From Herbaspirillum sp. ST 5-3 (GTDB taxonomy: Bacteria > Pseudomonadota > Gammaproteobacteria > Burkholderiales > Burkholderiaceae_D), in NCBI RefSeq assembly GCF_004804275.1, contig NZ_STGI01000014.1, positions 103,826 to 167,825 on the forward strand: 64,000 bases of DNA. The letters are read 5' to 3'. Of the stretch, positions 34,685 to 44,021 are shown one piece after another. Under the pieces are notes generated by a model. The model saw only the letters and a program-made list of their open reading frames with translations, was not told the DNA's origin and ran no database searches. Position numbers and translations under genes: made by a program. Each line of letters begins with the position of its first letter. Within the stretch, counting starts at the first letter, position 1.

Positions 34685-37600
34685 TCAGCTCTGGTCAACT
34701 TTGTTGGTGAGCGTGAAGTGCGCCTCGGCGTAGTTGTCGCCTTCGACCCACAGCCACCAGGTGCCGCTTTGCCCCGGCTTGAGGACAAAGGGATCGAGCT
34801 TCCATTCGTCGTAGTCGTCGGTGTCGTCGGTCGACGAGTCATAGCAGCGGATGGTCGCCTTGACCTGCACCACGTCCTTGTCGAGCAGGTCGAAGGTGAG
34901 GATCAGGCGGCCCATCGCATCGTCCGCCGTGCGGTCGAAATGCTTGACGACATGCGTCGACGAATCGGGACCGAGTTGCGCCACACCGTAGAAATCGCCG
35001 ACGCTGTGCGGATAGGCCGCGGCAGCAAATTCGTAGTCGGTGGTGCTCATCCAGCCGTCGATCGTGATGCGGCGGAACAGATGCGACGGCAGCTGCAGAT
35101 CTATCGTCACGCTTGATGTCTGGTTCGCCGCAACATTGGTGCTGACTTCGGCGGTCAGATTGTTGCCGCTGCCATCGACCTTCTGCGCGTCGATCAGCAC
35201 CTTGCCGACAGGGACGCCGGTCAGCGTGAAGCTGCCGTCCGCCGCCGTGTGGGTGAACTGGTTCTCGGAGATCTGCACATTGACGCCGGCCATCGGCTTG
35301 CCCTGGAAGCGCACCACCCCCTTGATCGTGCCGGTCTGCACCACCTTCTTCCAGCGGTAGATCGTCACCTGCTCCCAGCGCGCCGGGCGATAGATCACCG
35401 GCTCCATGTAGCCATACAGCGGTGTATCGTAGAAGGTCAGGTTCTCCGGACTGACTGCATTCGCATCGCCGGTCTGGCGCCACTTGTCGGAATCCTTGGA
35501 GTCGGTATCGGCCCAGTCGGAGGCAAAGGTGTTCAGGATCTGATTGGCAAAATCGTCCGACACATCGGTCAGGAAATCCGCAAACGAGGATGTCGATTCC
35601 AGCACGATTTCCTTCACCCGGTCGAACAGCACTTCGCCGGCGGCAAGGCGTTCGTCCGCCTGGTACAAGTACAGGCCATCGGGCGTGGACGGCACGATCT
35701 GCGCGCCACGGGCCAGGTCGGATTGCTCCAGTGCGCCTTCGATCTGCGCGCCCGACTGGCGGATCGACATCCAGATCAGCGAGGAGCATACCGTCGGGAA
35801 GGTATTGGCTGCCCACTTGGCCTCGGCCGGCGCCTTGTCGATCAGGCCGACTTTCGGATCGGTATAGCAGAAGAAGCGGTAATGGCTCTTGCCGGCCTGC
35901 TGCGCGGCGAAGTCGGCAATGCCGTGCAGCTTCTGCCGGAGCTCCGGCGTTTCATTCAGCGGATCGGGCTTGACCACCATCATCGGCACCAGCTCGGAAG
36001 CGACGCCGCCCAGGTCCATCTTCGATTCGATCGTGCCGAACCCGCTCAGGTTGTAGGTCTTGCCGGTTTCCGGATCGACGAAATCCTCGCCGTTGACGGC
36101 ATGCTCGATGGTTTGCGTGATGACGCCCGGCCACAGGTACTTCAAGACATCCGGCCGTGCGCCGTCGGCCCCGACGAAGCTCGACAAGCGGTCTTCCGAT
36201 GCGGTCGAATGCGTGATCTCGTCACGATTGCGCGTCATGATGCCCGAATGCGAAAAGCGCTGCGGCGGGGTCACCGTCATCAGCACGCTCGAAATCAGGC
36301 TGCCGTTGCCGGGGCTGAGGATAAGGTCGCCCTTTTTCGCATTCATGAAACGGGCCGGCATCTGCACCCAGCGCTTTTCCTGCGTCGGCACGCAATACAT
36401 GCCCTCGGGAATATGGTCCGGCAGGTTCCACGGATCGCACTCCTCGCCCTCCACCGGGAAAGGTGCCGGCATGTGCGCGTCGAGCGGCCTGGCGAGCGTC
36501 GGCTTGAGTGCCTGCAGCACGGAACTCGCGTTGAGATTCAGACGCGCGCCCGCGGTCGACGGCGATGCCTCCAGCATGTCGTGTCGCGCCAGTTGTGCCA
36601 CTTCCGTGAAGCTGATCGATTTCGGATTGGCGACCAGGCCCTTGACGACCAGGTTATCCAGCACCGATTGCGCGGCAAGGTCGACCAGGAATTTCTTGTG
36701 CATATGCTGCGGCACGTCGAAATGCGCAGCGACACGAACCGGCAGATTGTTCGGTCCCTTCCCTTTGTAATGCACCGTGAACGCGGTCGCCTGCTTCGGC
36801 AACTGGTTGTTCGGAATCGCAACATTGATGCGCGTCTGCGTCTTCGCCTTCAGGACGACGCTGGTGGCAATTGGCAATTTCATTTCGAACTCGCGCGGTG
36901 CATCATCGTAATTCAGTTCCAGCTGCCAGCTTGTCAGCGTCATGTCCACCGGTTCCGGATTGAATACGGTGAAGCTGGCGCGATAGGCACCGTCAACGAA
37001 GAAGGCGCTCAAGTCGGAATCCACGACCGCCGGCTGCAGCACGCCGCGCTGCTTTGTCAGGTAATACGGATTGGTGACGGTGACGCTGCGCTGAATGATG
37101 CGCGGCGCTTCGCCCGGCGATTGCACCGTGGCCTTGACGTGAAACACGGAGTACGGGCGATTGGGGTCGAGCTGCGGGCCGAAATCGTGTTCAACGCTCG
37201 GGTTGGTGGTGCCGAGCAAGATGTTGGTGCCGAGGCTCCAGGAATACACCGGCTGCGTCAAGCCGCCGCCGAAGGAAACCGGGATGCGCGCGGGCTTGGG
37301 TGCTGCCGTCGCCACGTGCGCTGTTGCGGAGACGATGGTCTGTGCCCGGATGACCGGCTTGATGGCAGGTGCGGCGAGAGGCTTCACCACGGGCGCGCCC
37401 GGAACCTGAGAGAGGGGCCGCTTGCCCACCGGGCGTCCGGTCGTTTTCGGCGGCGCGGTATGCAACAGGGACAGACGCAGACGGGTTGGCTGGTCGGGCG
37501 ACGTGCGCACCTGCAGCAGCGGTGGCTGCTTGCCGTCGACCGGCACGGTGATCTGCACCGACGCATTCATTTTTTCGATGTGGCCACGCGTTCCGGCGAC

Positions 37601-37807
37601 CACCCGGATGTTCTTCATGCCGGCGCGGTTCCAGACGAGGTATTGCCTGGAGCCGGGCACGCCGTTGATGGAAATCGGCACGGTCTCCGTGTTGTCGTAG
37701 GCGTGCCCGTCAGGCGCGCGCACTTCAACGCATACGCTTTCGCCGATTGCCGCTGTCGGCGGCGTGCAAATGATTGATCCGAGCAGTTTCTGTCGAATTT
37801 CTGGCAT
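34685..37807 (-). CDS. Large protein with putative permuted papain-like (YiiX/NlpC-P60-type) domain
   Basis: A 1040-residue protein with no signal peptide or membrane helix. Residues 1-120 look like an Ig-type beta domain and 120-180 a Pro/Ala linker. Residues 250-370 are beta-rich. The 490-690 region resembles circularly permuted papain-fold amidases (YiiX/YaeF type): GDLILSPG (493-500), FSHSGI with His520 and FPTVCSSLIWMS with Cys674, where the histidine comes before the cysteine. Residues 825-905 form a carboxypeptidase-regulatory/SdrD-like beta sandwich (GTIKGVVRFQGKPMAGVNV), and the last 130 residues form another beta domain (TWWLWVEGDNYAEAHFTL). It stands alone. A secreted effector or surface amidase is possible but unproven. 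Confidence 0.65.
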   Translation of the reverse strand: MPEIRQKLLGSIICTPPTAAIGESVCVEVRAPDGHAYDNTETVPISINGVPGSRQYLVWNRAGMKNIRVVAGTRGHIEKMNASVQITVPVDGKQPPLLQVRTSPDQPTRLRLSLLHTAPPKTTGRPVGKRPLSQVPGAPVVKPLAAPAIKPVIRAQTIVSATAHVATAAPKPARIPVSFGGGLTQPVYSWSLGTNILLGTTNPSVEHDFGPQLDPNRPYSVFHVKATVQSPGEAPRIIQRSVTVTNPYYLTKQRGVLQPAVVDSDLSAFFVDGAYRASFTVFNPEPVDMTLTSWQLELNYDDAPREFEMKLPIATSVVLKAKTQTRINVAIPNNQLPKQATAFTVHYKGKGPNNLPVRVAAHFDVPQHMHKKFLVDLAAQSVLDNLVVKGLVANPKSISFTEVAQLARHDMLEASPSTAGARLNLNASSVLQALKPTLARPLDAHMPAPFPVEGEECDPWNLPDHIPEGMYCVPTQEKRWVQMPARFMNAKKGDLILSPGNGSLISSVLMTVTPPQRFSHSGIMTRNRDEITHSTASEDRLSSFVGADGARPDVLKYLWPGVITQTIEHAVNGEDFVDPETGKTYNLSGFGTIESKMDLGGVASELVPMMVVKPDPLNETPELRQKLHGIADFAAQQAGKSHYRFFCYTDPKVGLIDKAPAEAKWAANTFPTVCSSLIWMSIRQSGAQIEGALEQSDLARGAQIVPSTPDGLYLYQADERLAAGEVLFDRVKEIVLESTSSFADFLTDVSDDFANQILNTFASDWADTDSKDSDKWRQTGDANAVSPENLTFYDTPLYGYMEPVIYRPARWEQVTIYRWKKVVQTGTIKGVVRFQGKPMAGVNVQISENQFTHTAADGSFTLTGVPVGKVLIDAQKVDGSGNNLTAEVSTNVAANQTSSVTIDLQLPSHLFRRITIDGWMSTTDYEFAAAAYPHSVGDFYGVAQLGPDSSTHVVKHFDRTADDAMGRLILTFDLLDKDVVQVKATIRCYDSSTDDTDDYDEWKLDPFVLKPGQSGTWWLWVEGDNYAEAHFTLTNKVDQS

Positions 37808-38195
37808 GTCTTCTCCCTTGTCTGGAATGGTGTTTGAATGAATGGAGGATGCTGCCGCACCAGCGGCCCTGCCATGGGACGGCGTGGTGAAAGCGGGACG
37901 AATTATGGCAAGCGGGTCCGCACAAATTCCTCACAAATGCTTAACAGAAATGCATTTGTGCCAGGCATGGCGCGAACTGCATGCCATGGCGTGCCCGATT
38001 TCATGAACGTCGAAGTGCGCTTCGCTTTCCCATTTTCCGGAACGGGATTCGCAATTTCCGGGAAACCCGGAATGCCTCTCGACACGCTTTAAACCTGCGA
38101 AAGGCGGATCAATGCGGACTTGGGGCGTCGCTGCGTGTTGAAGACGGCTGTTTCCTGGCCAAGTTGGAAATTTGTGGGCGCTCCAGCCTGCCCGC
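37808..38195. other. Intergenic region upstream of the 1040-residue protein gene
   Basis: About 390 bp with no convincing gene. It should hold the minus-strand promoter of the large protein gene and the plus-strand promoter of the small-RNA candidate that follows. No clear sigma-70 boxes were recognised. The short frames here lack ribosome sites and recognisable sequence. Confidence 0.5.
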
Positions 38196-38297
38196 AGGAA
38201 CCTGGCCCGGGATTTGCTCAAGGTGTGGCATGTCTCCTCCATCCTCAACAAGGGAAGGATTTAGCCCGTGACTGGCAACGGTCACGGGCTTTTTTTT
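38196..38297 (+). ncRNA. Small RNA candidate A with C-rich anti-Shine-Dalgarno motif
   Basis: A 102-nt block ending in a strong rho-independent terminator (10-bp stem AGCCCGTGAC, 38263-38290, then eight T). A second small hairpin (ATCCT-AGGAT) precedes it. Between the 5' part AGGAACCTGGCCCGGGA and this hairpin lies TGTCTCCTCC, which is complementary to Shine-Dalgarno sequences. A block of identical length and about 80 percent identity occurs at 40433-40534, with compensatory changes in the terminator stem. The promoter was not identified, so the 5' end is only the start of the conserved block. Confidence 0.6.
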
Positions 38298-38557
38298 GCG
38301 CAGTTCGCGCCTCCCGGAAAGCGCATATCGGCAAGGTCGGCAATATAAAACCGGCCCCACCAACCAATCGTTGCACAAAGCCCACAACCAACTATCAATT
38401 TTCTTGATCCATGTTAAGTTAAAAGCGCTTACTCCAAAGCAACAATGCATGAGATCTTGTCGTCGTTGGATTTGCCGGTAATCGTCGCGCGCATAGACTG
38501 CTTCTGGCGAACAGCTTGCCCACGCCCGGCGGAAAACACCTCTCCAGGGAGCCCGCA

Positions 38558-40258
38558 GTGAAGATCGCAAACATGAAGATAGGAACGCGCCTGGCGCTGA
38601 GTTTCGGCGTCATGGGAGTATTCCTGGTTCTGGTTCTCGTTTTCAGCGTGTCGATGTTGAGCCGTGTCCATGATGGCACTGAGCTGATCGTCAACGATCG
38701 CATGCCGAAGATCGAGGCCGCGAGCGAGCTGCAGACGGAAATCGATGACATCGCCATTGCGCTTCGCAACATGATGCTCAATGAAGACAAGGCGGACCGG
38801 CAAAAGCAGATGGCCGACATCGAGGAATCCCGGCGCGTCGCCAAAGAACAACTTGAGTTGCTGCAGCGCTCGCTTCGTTTTGCGAAGGCGAAGGATTTGG
38901 CGCAGCGGATGAACGAGGCCAACGACAAATATCTGAAAGGCCAGGACGAACTGATCCGGCGAATCAACAGCGGTTCACCGGAGGACGCGAAAGCCTATTT
39001 GAGCAATGAGCTGCGCCCTGTCCTTGCCGCTTACAAGAAGCTGATTGGCGAGCAGCTCCAGTTGCAAAAACAATTTGCGCAGGAATTTGCCGAATCGGCT
39101 GCGCAGACCTATGCCAACACACGCAATCTGATGATCGGCCTGGGCGCCCTGATCCTCGCTTTTGCGGCGGCGCTTGCCTACATCATCACTGTCTCGATTA
39201 CGCGTCCGCTTGCGAAGGCGCTCAAGGTGGCAAACACGGTCGCCTCGGGGGATCTGACCAGTCATATCGATGTCCGCTCGACCGACGAAATGGGGCAACT
39301 CTTGCACGCGCTCAAGCTGATGAATGAAAGCCTGGTCGATACCGTCGCCATGGTGCGGACCGGAACCGAAACGATTGCCACCGCCTCGTCCGAAGTGGCG
39401 TCCGGCAGTCTGGACCTGTCGAGCCGCACCGAGGAACAGGCCAGCTCGCTGGAGGAAACCGCGTCCTCCATGGAGGAACTGACATCAACGGTCAAGCAGA
39501 ATGCGGACAATGCGCGTCAGGCCAATGCCATGGCGGAGACCGCATCGAACGTCGCGGCCAAGGGCGGCGAAGTCATCGCCAAAGTGGTTGTGACGATGGA
39601 CGAGATCAACAGCTCTTCCACCAGGATCACCGACATCATCAGCGTCATCGACGGCATCGCGTTCCAGACCAATATCCTTGCCTTGAACGCCGCAGTGGAA
39701 GCGGCGCGCGCCGGCGAGCAAGGACGCGGCTTCGCGGTGGTGGCGGCAGAAGTGCGCAACCTCGCGCAGCGATCCGCAGCGGCCGCCAGGGAAATCAAGA
39801 CGCTGATCGAAGATTCCACGGCAAAGGTCGAGAACGGCGGCAAGCTGGTGAATGAAGCCGGCGCCACGATGCAGGAAATCGTCAGGAGCGTCAAACATGT
39901 GACCGACATCATGGCAGAGATCACCGCCGCCAGCCTGGAACAGACGACCGGCATCGAACAGATCAACCAGGCCATCAATCAGATGGACGAGGTCACCCAG
40001 CAGAATGCCGCCTTGGTGGAGCAAGCATCGGCGGCATCCGAAGCCATGCAGGAACAGGCAGCGAAACTGGCGCAAACGGTCAGCATCTTCAAACTGGATC
40101 TCGGTGTGATGCAATCAAGGACGTCCGTTGTCATGCCCTCGCCTTCGCAGCCCATGCAGGCCAAGGCACCTGCATCGGTATTGCGGCCTGCGAAAAGAGC
40201 CAGCCAGGCAGCGCCGAAACACTTGCTGGCGGCGACTGCGGATTCCTCCGATGACTGA
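38558..40258 (+). CDS. Methyl-accepting chemotaxis protein (transmembrane)
   Basis: A 566-residue receptor. TM1 ([20 protein letters not shown]) is followed by a four-helix-bundle periplasmic ligand domain. TM2 ([20 protein letters not shown]) leads to HAMP and then to a cytoplasmic signalling helix bundle with the canonical tip [20 protein letters not shown]. There is no C-terminal NWETF-type pentapeptide for CheR tethering; the tail is Ala/Lys-rich and ends SSDD. A GTG at 38558 is chosen because AGGGAG lies 8 nt upstream and it gives the common [16 protein letters not shown] start; ATG codons at 38516 and 38573 are alternatives. The gene is bracketed by the two small-RNA candidates, each ending in its own terminator. 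Confidence 0.92.
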   Translation: MKIANMKIGTRLALSFGVMGVFLVLVLVFSVSMLSRVHDGTELIVNDRMPKIEAASELQTEIDDIAIALRNMMLNEDKADRQKQMADIEESRRVAKEQLELLQRSLRFAKAKDLAQRMNEANDKYLKGQDELIRRINSGSPEDAKAYLSNELRPVLAAYKKLIGEQLQLQKQFAQEFAESAAQTYANTRNLMIGLGALILAFAAALAYIITVSITRPLAKALKVANTVASGDLTSHIDVRSTDEMGQLLHALKLMNESLVDTVAMVRTGTETIATASSEVASGSLDLSSRTEEQASSLEETASSMEELTSTVKQNADNARQANAMAETASNVAAKGGEVIAKVVVTMDEINSSSTRITDIISVIDGIAFQTNILALNAAVEAARAGEQGRGFAVVAAEVRNLAQRSAAAAREIKTLIEDSTAKVENGGKLVNEAGATMQEIVRSVKHVTDIMAEITAASLEQTTGIEQINQAINQMDEVTQQNAALVEQASAASEAMQEQAAKLAQTVSIFKLDLGVMQSRTSVVMPSPSQPMQAKAPASVLRPAKRASQAAPKHLLAATADSSDD

Positions 40259-40432
40259 GAAGAATTTTAACGATCAAAGCGCGGCTTTCTCGTTTTCCGG
40301 AATACCTCTTTCAATTTCCGAGAGCCGCGGCAGCGATGCAAGGGAACCAATACGAGGCGAGAACCACATATCCGTCGAAATGACGGTTTTTGCCGCCCGA
40401 ACCTCGAAGCTGGTTGGATTCCGGGACAGCCA

Positions 40433-40534
40433 AGGAGCCTGGCCCAGGACTTGCTTTAGTGAAGAGATGTCTCCTCCATCCTAAACAAAGGAAGGATTTA
40501 GCCCGCGTCCGGGAACGGTCGCGGGCTTTTTTTT
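40433..40534 (+). ncRNA. Small RNA candidate B, paralogue of candidate A
   Basis: A 102-nt block aligned without gaps to 38196-38297. It shares the 5' part (AGGAGCCTGGCCCAGGA), the ATGTCTCCTCC motif, the ATCCT-AGGAT hairpin and a terminator (stem AGCCCGCG to CGCGGGCT, eight T, 40500-40534). Differences in the terminator stem occur in both arms so pairing is kept. It lies between the chemotaxis gene and the LexA-controlled dnaE2 and would insulate dnaE2 from upstream transcription. Rfam's Betaproteobacteria toxic small RNA family, described as carrying an anti-Shine-Dalgarno element, is one candidate identity I cannot check. Confidence 0.6.
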
Positions 40535-40615
40535 CGCTGGTCGTTTTCGGCTTTTGTCCGAGTCACCTGCCGGCTGGGAAATGTTTCCATGACGAAAATT
40601 GAAATAGATCATATA

Positions 40616-40631
40616 CTGTGTTTTTATACAG
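40616..40631. promoter_or_regulatory. LexA box (SOS operator) of dnaE2
   Basis: CTGTGTTTTTATACAG matches CTGT-N8-ACAG exactly and ends 3 bp before the first ATG of dnaE2. A TTGAAA box at 40599-40604 could be the -35 element, placing the -10 region inside the operator. Confidence 0.9.
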
Positions 40632-40634
40632 TAT

Positions 40635-43600
40635 ATGCTTCACTGCATGCCCCCGCGTTCCATCCCTCCGCAAGTCCTGCCCGCCTACGCCGAACTGCAA
40701 TGCGTATCCAATTTCACGTTCCTGCGCGGCGCATCGCATGCGGAAGAACTGGCGGAGCGCGCCGCCAGGCTCGGCTACACGGCACTGGCGATCACGGACG
40801 AATGTTCATTGGCCGGCGTGGTGCGCGCGCATGTCGAGGCAAAGAAACTCGGACTGCACCTCATCATCGGCAGCCAGTTCCAGCTGGTGAATGAAGATGG
40901 CAGCCCGGCCTTCTCGCTGATCCTCCTTGCCGTCAATCGCGAAGGCTACGGCAATCTGTCCGAGCTGATCACGCTGGCGCGCACGCGTGCGCAGAAAGGC
41001 ACGTACCGCCTGACGCCAACCGATTTCACCCAGCCGGAGCGTGGCTATGCGCATCTGCGCGGGCTACTGCATTGCCTCGCCATCCTGACACCCGCGCATG
41101 GCGTTGACGCCGATCGCTTGAAAACACAGGCCGCGTGGCTGGCGGATACTTTTCCGGATCGCGCATGGATGGCGATGACATTGTTGCATCGCGCCCGGGA
41201 TGACCGGCATCGCGCCGTGGTCGAGCACATCGCGCAGGAAGCCGGATTGCCCATCGTCGCCACGGGCGATGTCTGCATGCATGTGCGTTCGCGCAAGCCG
41301 CTGCAGGACACGCTTGCCGCGATCCGGATCGGCAAGCCGATTGCGGAATGCGGCTACGATCTGGCGCCGAATGCGGAGCAGCACCTGCGCTCGCGCCTGC
41401 GGCTGGCGAACCTGTATTCGCCGGAGGCATTGGCGGAGTCGGTACGCATCGCGGGGCTGTGCACTTTCTCGCTCGACGAGCTGCGCTATGAATATCCGGA
41501 CGAACTGGTGCCCGAGGGCGAGACCCCGACCAGTTATCTGCGCAAGGAAACCTACATCGGCGCGTCGCGGCGCTTCCCTGCCGGCATTCCCTTGAAAGTG
41601 CAGGAGCAGATCGAACATGAGCTGACGCTGATCGCCGAGATGGCCTACGAGCCTTACTTCCTGACGGTGTTCGACATCGTGCGCTTCGCGCGCAGCAAAC
41701 ACATCCTGTGCCAGGGGCGCGGCTCGGCGGCCAATTCCGCCGTCTGCTATTGCCTCGGCATCACCGAAGTCGATCCGGCGCGCAGCCATACCCTGTTCGA
41801 ACGCTTCATCTCGAAGGAGCGCAACGAGCCGCCGGACATCGATGTGGACTTCGAACATCAGCGGCGCGAAGAAGTCATCCAGTATGTGTATGAAAAATAC
41901 GGACGGCTGCGCGCCGCGCTGACAGCGGTGGTGATCAGCTACAGGCCACGCAGCGTGTTGCGCGATGTCGGCAAGGCATTGGGCGTCGATCTCGCCATCG
42001 TCGACCAGATCGCCAAATCGCATCGCTGGTGGGATGGCAAGACCGGCTTGTCGGCGCGCTTCACCGAATGCGGGATGGATCCGGAGTCCCCGATCGCGCA
42101 GCAGTGGGCGGACATCGCGGAAAGGCTGATGCGCTTTCCGCGCCACCTGTCGCAGCATCCCGGCGGTTTCGTGATCGCACGCGGCAAGCTGTCGCGCCTG
42201 GTGCCGATCGAAAATGCCGCGATGGCCGACCGCAGCGTGGTGCAATGGGACAAGGACGACCTCGATGCGCTCGGCCTGCTCAAGGTGGACATCCTCGCGC
42301 TCGGCATGCTCTCCATGATCCGCCGCGCGCTCGACCTGATCAGCGAACAGCGCGGCGAACCGTTCAGCATGCAGGACATTCCCGCAGAAGATCCGGCCAC
42401 CTACGCGATGATCAGCGAGGCCGACACGGTTGGCGTGTTCCAGATCGAAAGCCGCGCGCAGATGACCATGCTGCCGCGCCTGCGGCCCGAGAAATTTTAC
42501 GATCTCGTGATCCAGGTCGCGATCGTGCGGCCCGGGCCGATCCAGGGCGGCATGGTGCATCCTTATCTGCGACGCCGCCAGAGACTGGAGCCGGTGACCT
42601 ATCCCAAGGATGCCATCCGGCCGGCGCTCGAGCGCACCTGCGGCGTACCGATCTTCCAGGAACAGGTGATGCAGATCGCGATGCTGGCGGCGGACTTCAG
42701 CGCGGGTGAAGCCGACCAGTTGCGCCGCTCGATGGCCGCGTGGCGGCGCAAGGGTGACCTCGGCAAGTTTCAGGAAAAGCTGAAGCTCGGCATGGAGAAG
42801 AACGGTTATGAAAAAGCCTTCATCGACGCCATCGTGCGCCAGATCGAAGGCTTTGCCGAGTACGGTTTTCCCGAAAGCCATGCCGCCAGTTTTGCGCTGC
42901 TGGCCTATGCCAGTTCCTGGATCAAGCGCCATGAACCGGCGGCCTTTCTCGCCGCGCTGCTCAACAGCCAGCCGATGGGTTTTTATGCACCATCGCAACT
43001 CGTGCAGGATGCGCGCCGCCATCGCGTCGAGGTGCGGCCTGTCGACGTCCGCGCCAGCGATTGGGAAAGCAGGCTCGAACCAACTGCGGGACAACAGCCC
43101 GCGGTGCGCCTCGGCTTGCACATGGTGCGCGGGCTGTCCTGCGAAGCAGGATGGCGGATCGAAGAAGCGCGTGCGATCCGCGCGTTTTCGGATACGACGG
43201 ACCTCGCCCTGCGGGCGCAGCTGACACGTCACGACGTGCAGATGCTGGCCAACGCCAACGCGCTCGAAGCCCTGGCCGGAAATCGCCGCCAGGCGCTGTG
43301 GGAAGCGGCGGCCAGCGAGGCGGACAAGGGTTTGCTCAGGAAGGCGCCGGTGCGCGAAGAAGCGGTGCAACTGGCAGCGCCCACCGAAGGCGAAAACATC
43401 GTCGCCGATTATCACAGCCTTGGCCTGACGCTGGGCCGCCATCCGCTGGCGCTGCTGCGGCCCATGCTCACGAAAAAACGTTTCCTGCCGGCCGAGGTGC
43501 TCAACACCTTCGCCGATCGCCAGATCGCGCGCGGCTGCGGCATCGTCACCGTGCGCCAGCGTCCGCAAACCGCCAGCGGCACCATGTTCGTCACGATCGA

Positions 43601-43802
43601 AGATGAAACCGGATTTGTGAACGTGATCATCTGGCCTGCCCTCGTCGAACAATATCGCAAGGAATTGCTCGGCTCGCATCTGCTGGGCGTGTATGGCATC
43701 TGGCAATGCGAAGGCAAGGTGCGCCATCTGGTTGCGAAGCGGCTGGTGGATCTGACGCATCTGCTGGGCAGGCTGAGTACGCGCAGCCGGGATTTTGCAT
43801 GA
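40635..43802 (+). CDS. dnaE2: Error-prone DNA polymerase DnaE2 (ImuC)
   Basis: A 1055-residue C-family DNA polymerase, the catalytic partner of ImuA and ImuB in SOS mutagenesis. The PHP domain starts YAELQCVSNFTFLRGASH. The catalytic aspartates sit in PPDIDVDFEHQRREEVIQYV. The motifs QVAIVRPGPIQGGMVHPYLR and YGFPESHAASFALLAYASSW identify the DnaE2 group, followed by a C-terminal OB fold (GCGIVTVRQRPQTASGTMF). Length suits DnaE2, shorter than replicative DnaE1. The LexA box abuts the first ATG, so the transcript must start close to or inside the frame. Translation may be leaderless or begin at the ATG at 40647. It lies 27 kb from imuA-imuB, unlike the common three-gene cassette. Confidence 0.94.
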   Translation: MLHCMPPRSIPPQVLPAYAELQCVSNFTFLRGASHAEELAERAARLGYTALAITDECSLAGVVRAHVEAKKLGLHLIIGSQFQLVNEDGSPAFSLILLAVNREGYGNLSELITLARTRAQKGTYRLTPTDFTQPERGYAHLRGLLHCLAILTPAHGVDADRLKTQAAWLADTFPDRAWMAMTLLHRARDDRHRAVVEHIAQEAGLPIVATGDVCMHVRSRKPLQDTLAAIRIGKPIAECGYDLAPNAEQHLRSRLRLANLYSPEALAESVRIAGLCTFSLDELRYEYPDELVPEGETPTSYLRKETYIGASRRFPAGIPLKVQEQIEHELTLIAEMAYEPYFLTVFDIVRFARSKHILCQGRGSAANSAVCYCLGITEVDPARSHTLFERFISKERNEPPDIDVDFEHQRREEVIQYVYEKYGRLRAALTAVVISYRPRSVLRDVGKALGVDLAIVDQIAKSHRWWDGKTGLSARFTECGMDPESPIAQQWADIAERLMRFPRHLSQHPGGFVIARGKLSRLVPIENAAMADRSVVQWDKDDLDALGLLKVDILALGMLSMIRRALDLISEQRGEPFSMQDIPAEDPATYAMISEADTVGVFQIESRAQMTMLPRLRPEKFYDLVIQVAIVRPGPIQGGMVHPYLRRRQRLEPVTYPKDAIRPALERTCGVPIFQEQVMQIAMLAADFSAGEADQLRRSMAAWRRKGDLGKFQEKLKLGMEKNGYEKAFIDAIVRQIEGFAEYGFPESHAASFALLAYASSWIKRHEPAAFLAALLNSQPMGFYAPSQLVQDARRHRVEVRPVDVRASDWESRLEPTAGQQPAVRLGLHMVRGLSCEAGWRIEEARAIRAFSDTTDLALRAQLTRHDVQMLANANALEALAGNRRQALWEAAASEADKGLLRKAPVREEAVQLAAPTEGENIVADYHSLGLTLGRHPLALLRPMLTKKRFLPAEVLNTFADRQIARGCGIVTVRQRPQTASGTMFVTIEDETGFVNVIIWPALVEQYRKELLGSHLLGVYGIWQCEGKVRHLVAKRLVDLTHLLGRLSTRSRDFA

Positions 43803-44021
43803 AGGGAAAGCATGCGCTGCGGAGGTCTCTTTCCATCGCATCATTTCTTTCGGCCAGCTGTGCATCCGGACAATTCTCCGACGCCTTTCTTGCCTTCGAA
43901 CGGTGGTCAACGGCAGCAACTTGAGAAGCCTCAAGCAGCGCGCGGGCATCGTCAAAACCGAACGGCAGCTTGTAACTCCAAGTAGAAGCTCGCACGCGCT
44001 TTCCTTACTGGAGCAGAGATC

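Noticed and set aside
35249..37777. 842-codon frame antisense to the 1040-residue protein
   Set aside because: Composition is Arg/His/Gly-rich and unlike a protein family. The opposite strand has clear domains and a start.
40433..40534. Riboswitch upstream of dnaE2
   Set aside because: The block ends in a terminator before the LexA promoter of dnaE2, lacks a known aptamer core, and has a paralogue upstream of a different gene.
41064..43955. 963-codon open frame antisense to dnaE2
   Set aside because: It mirrors the codon structure of dnaE2 on the opposite strand, a common GC-rich artefact. Its sequence is rich in His/Arg/Gln/Ala with no recognisable domain or ribosome site.
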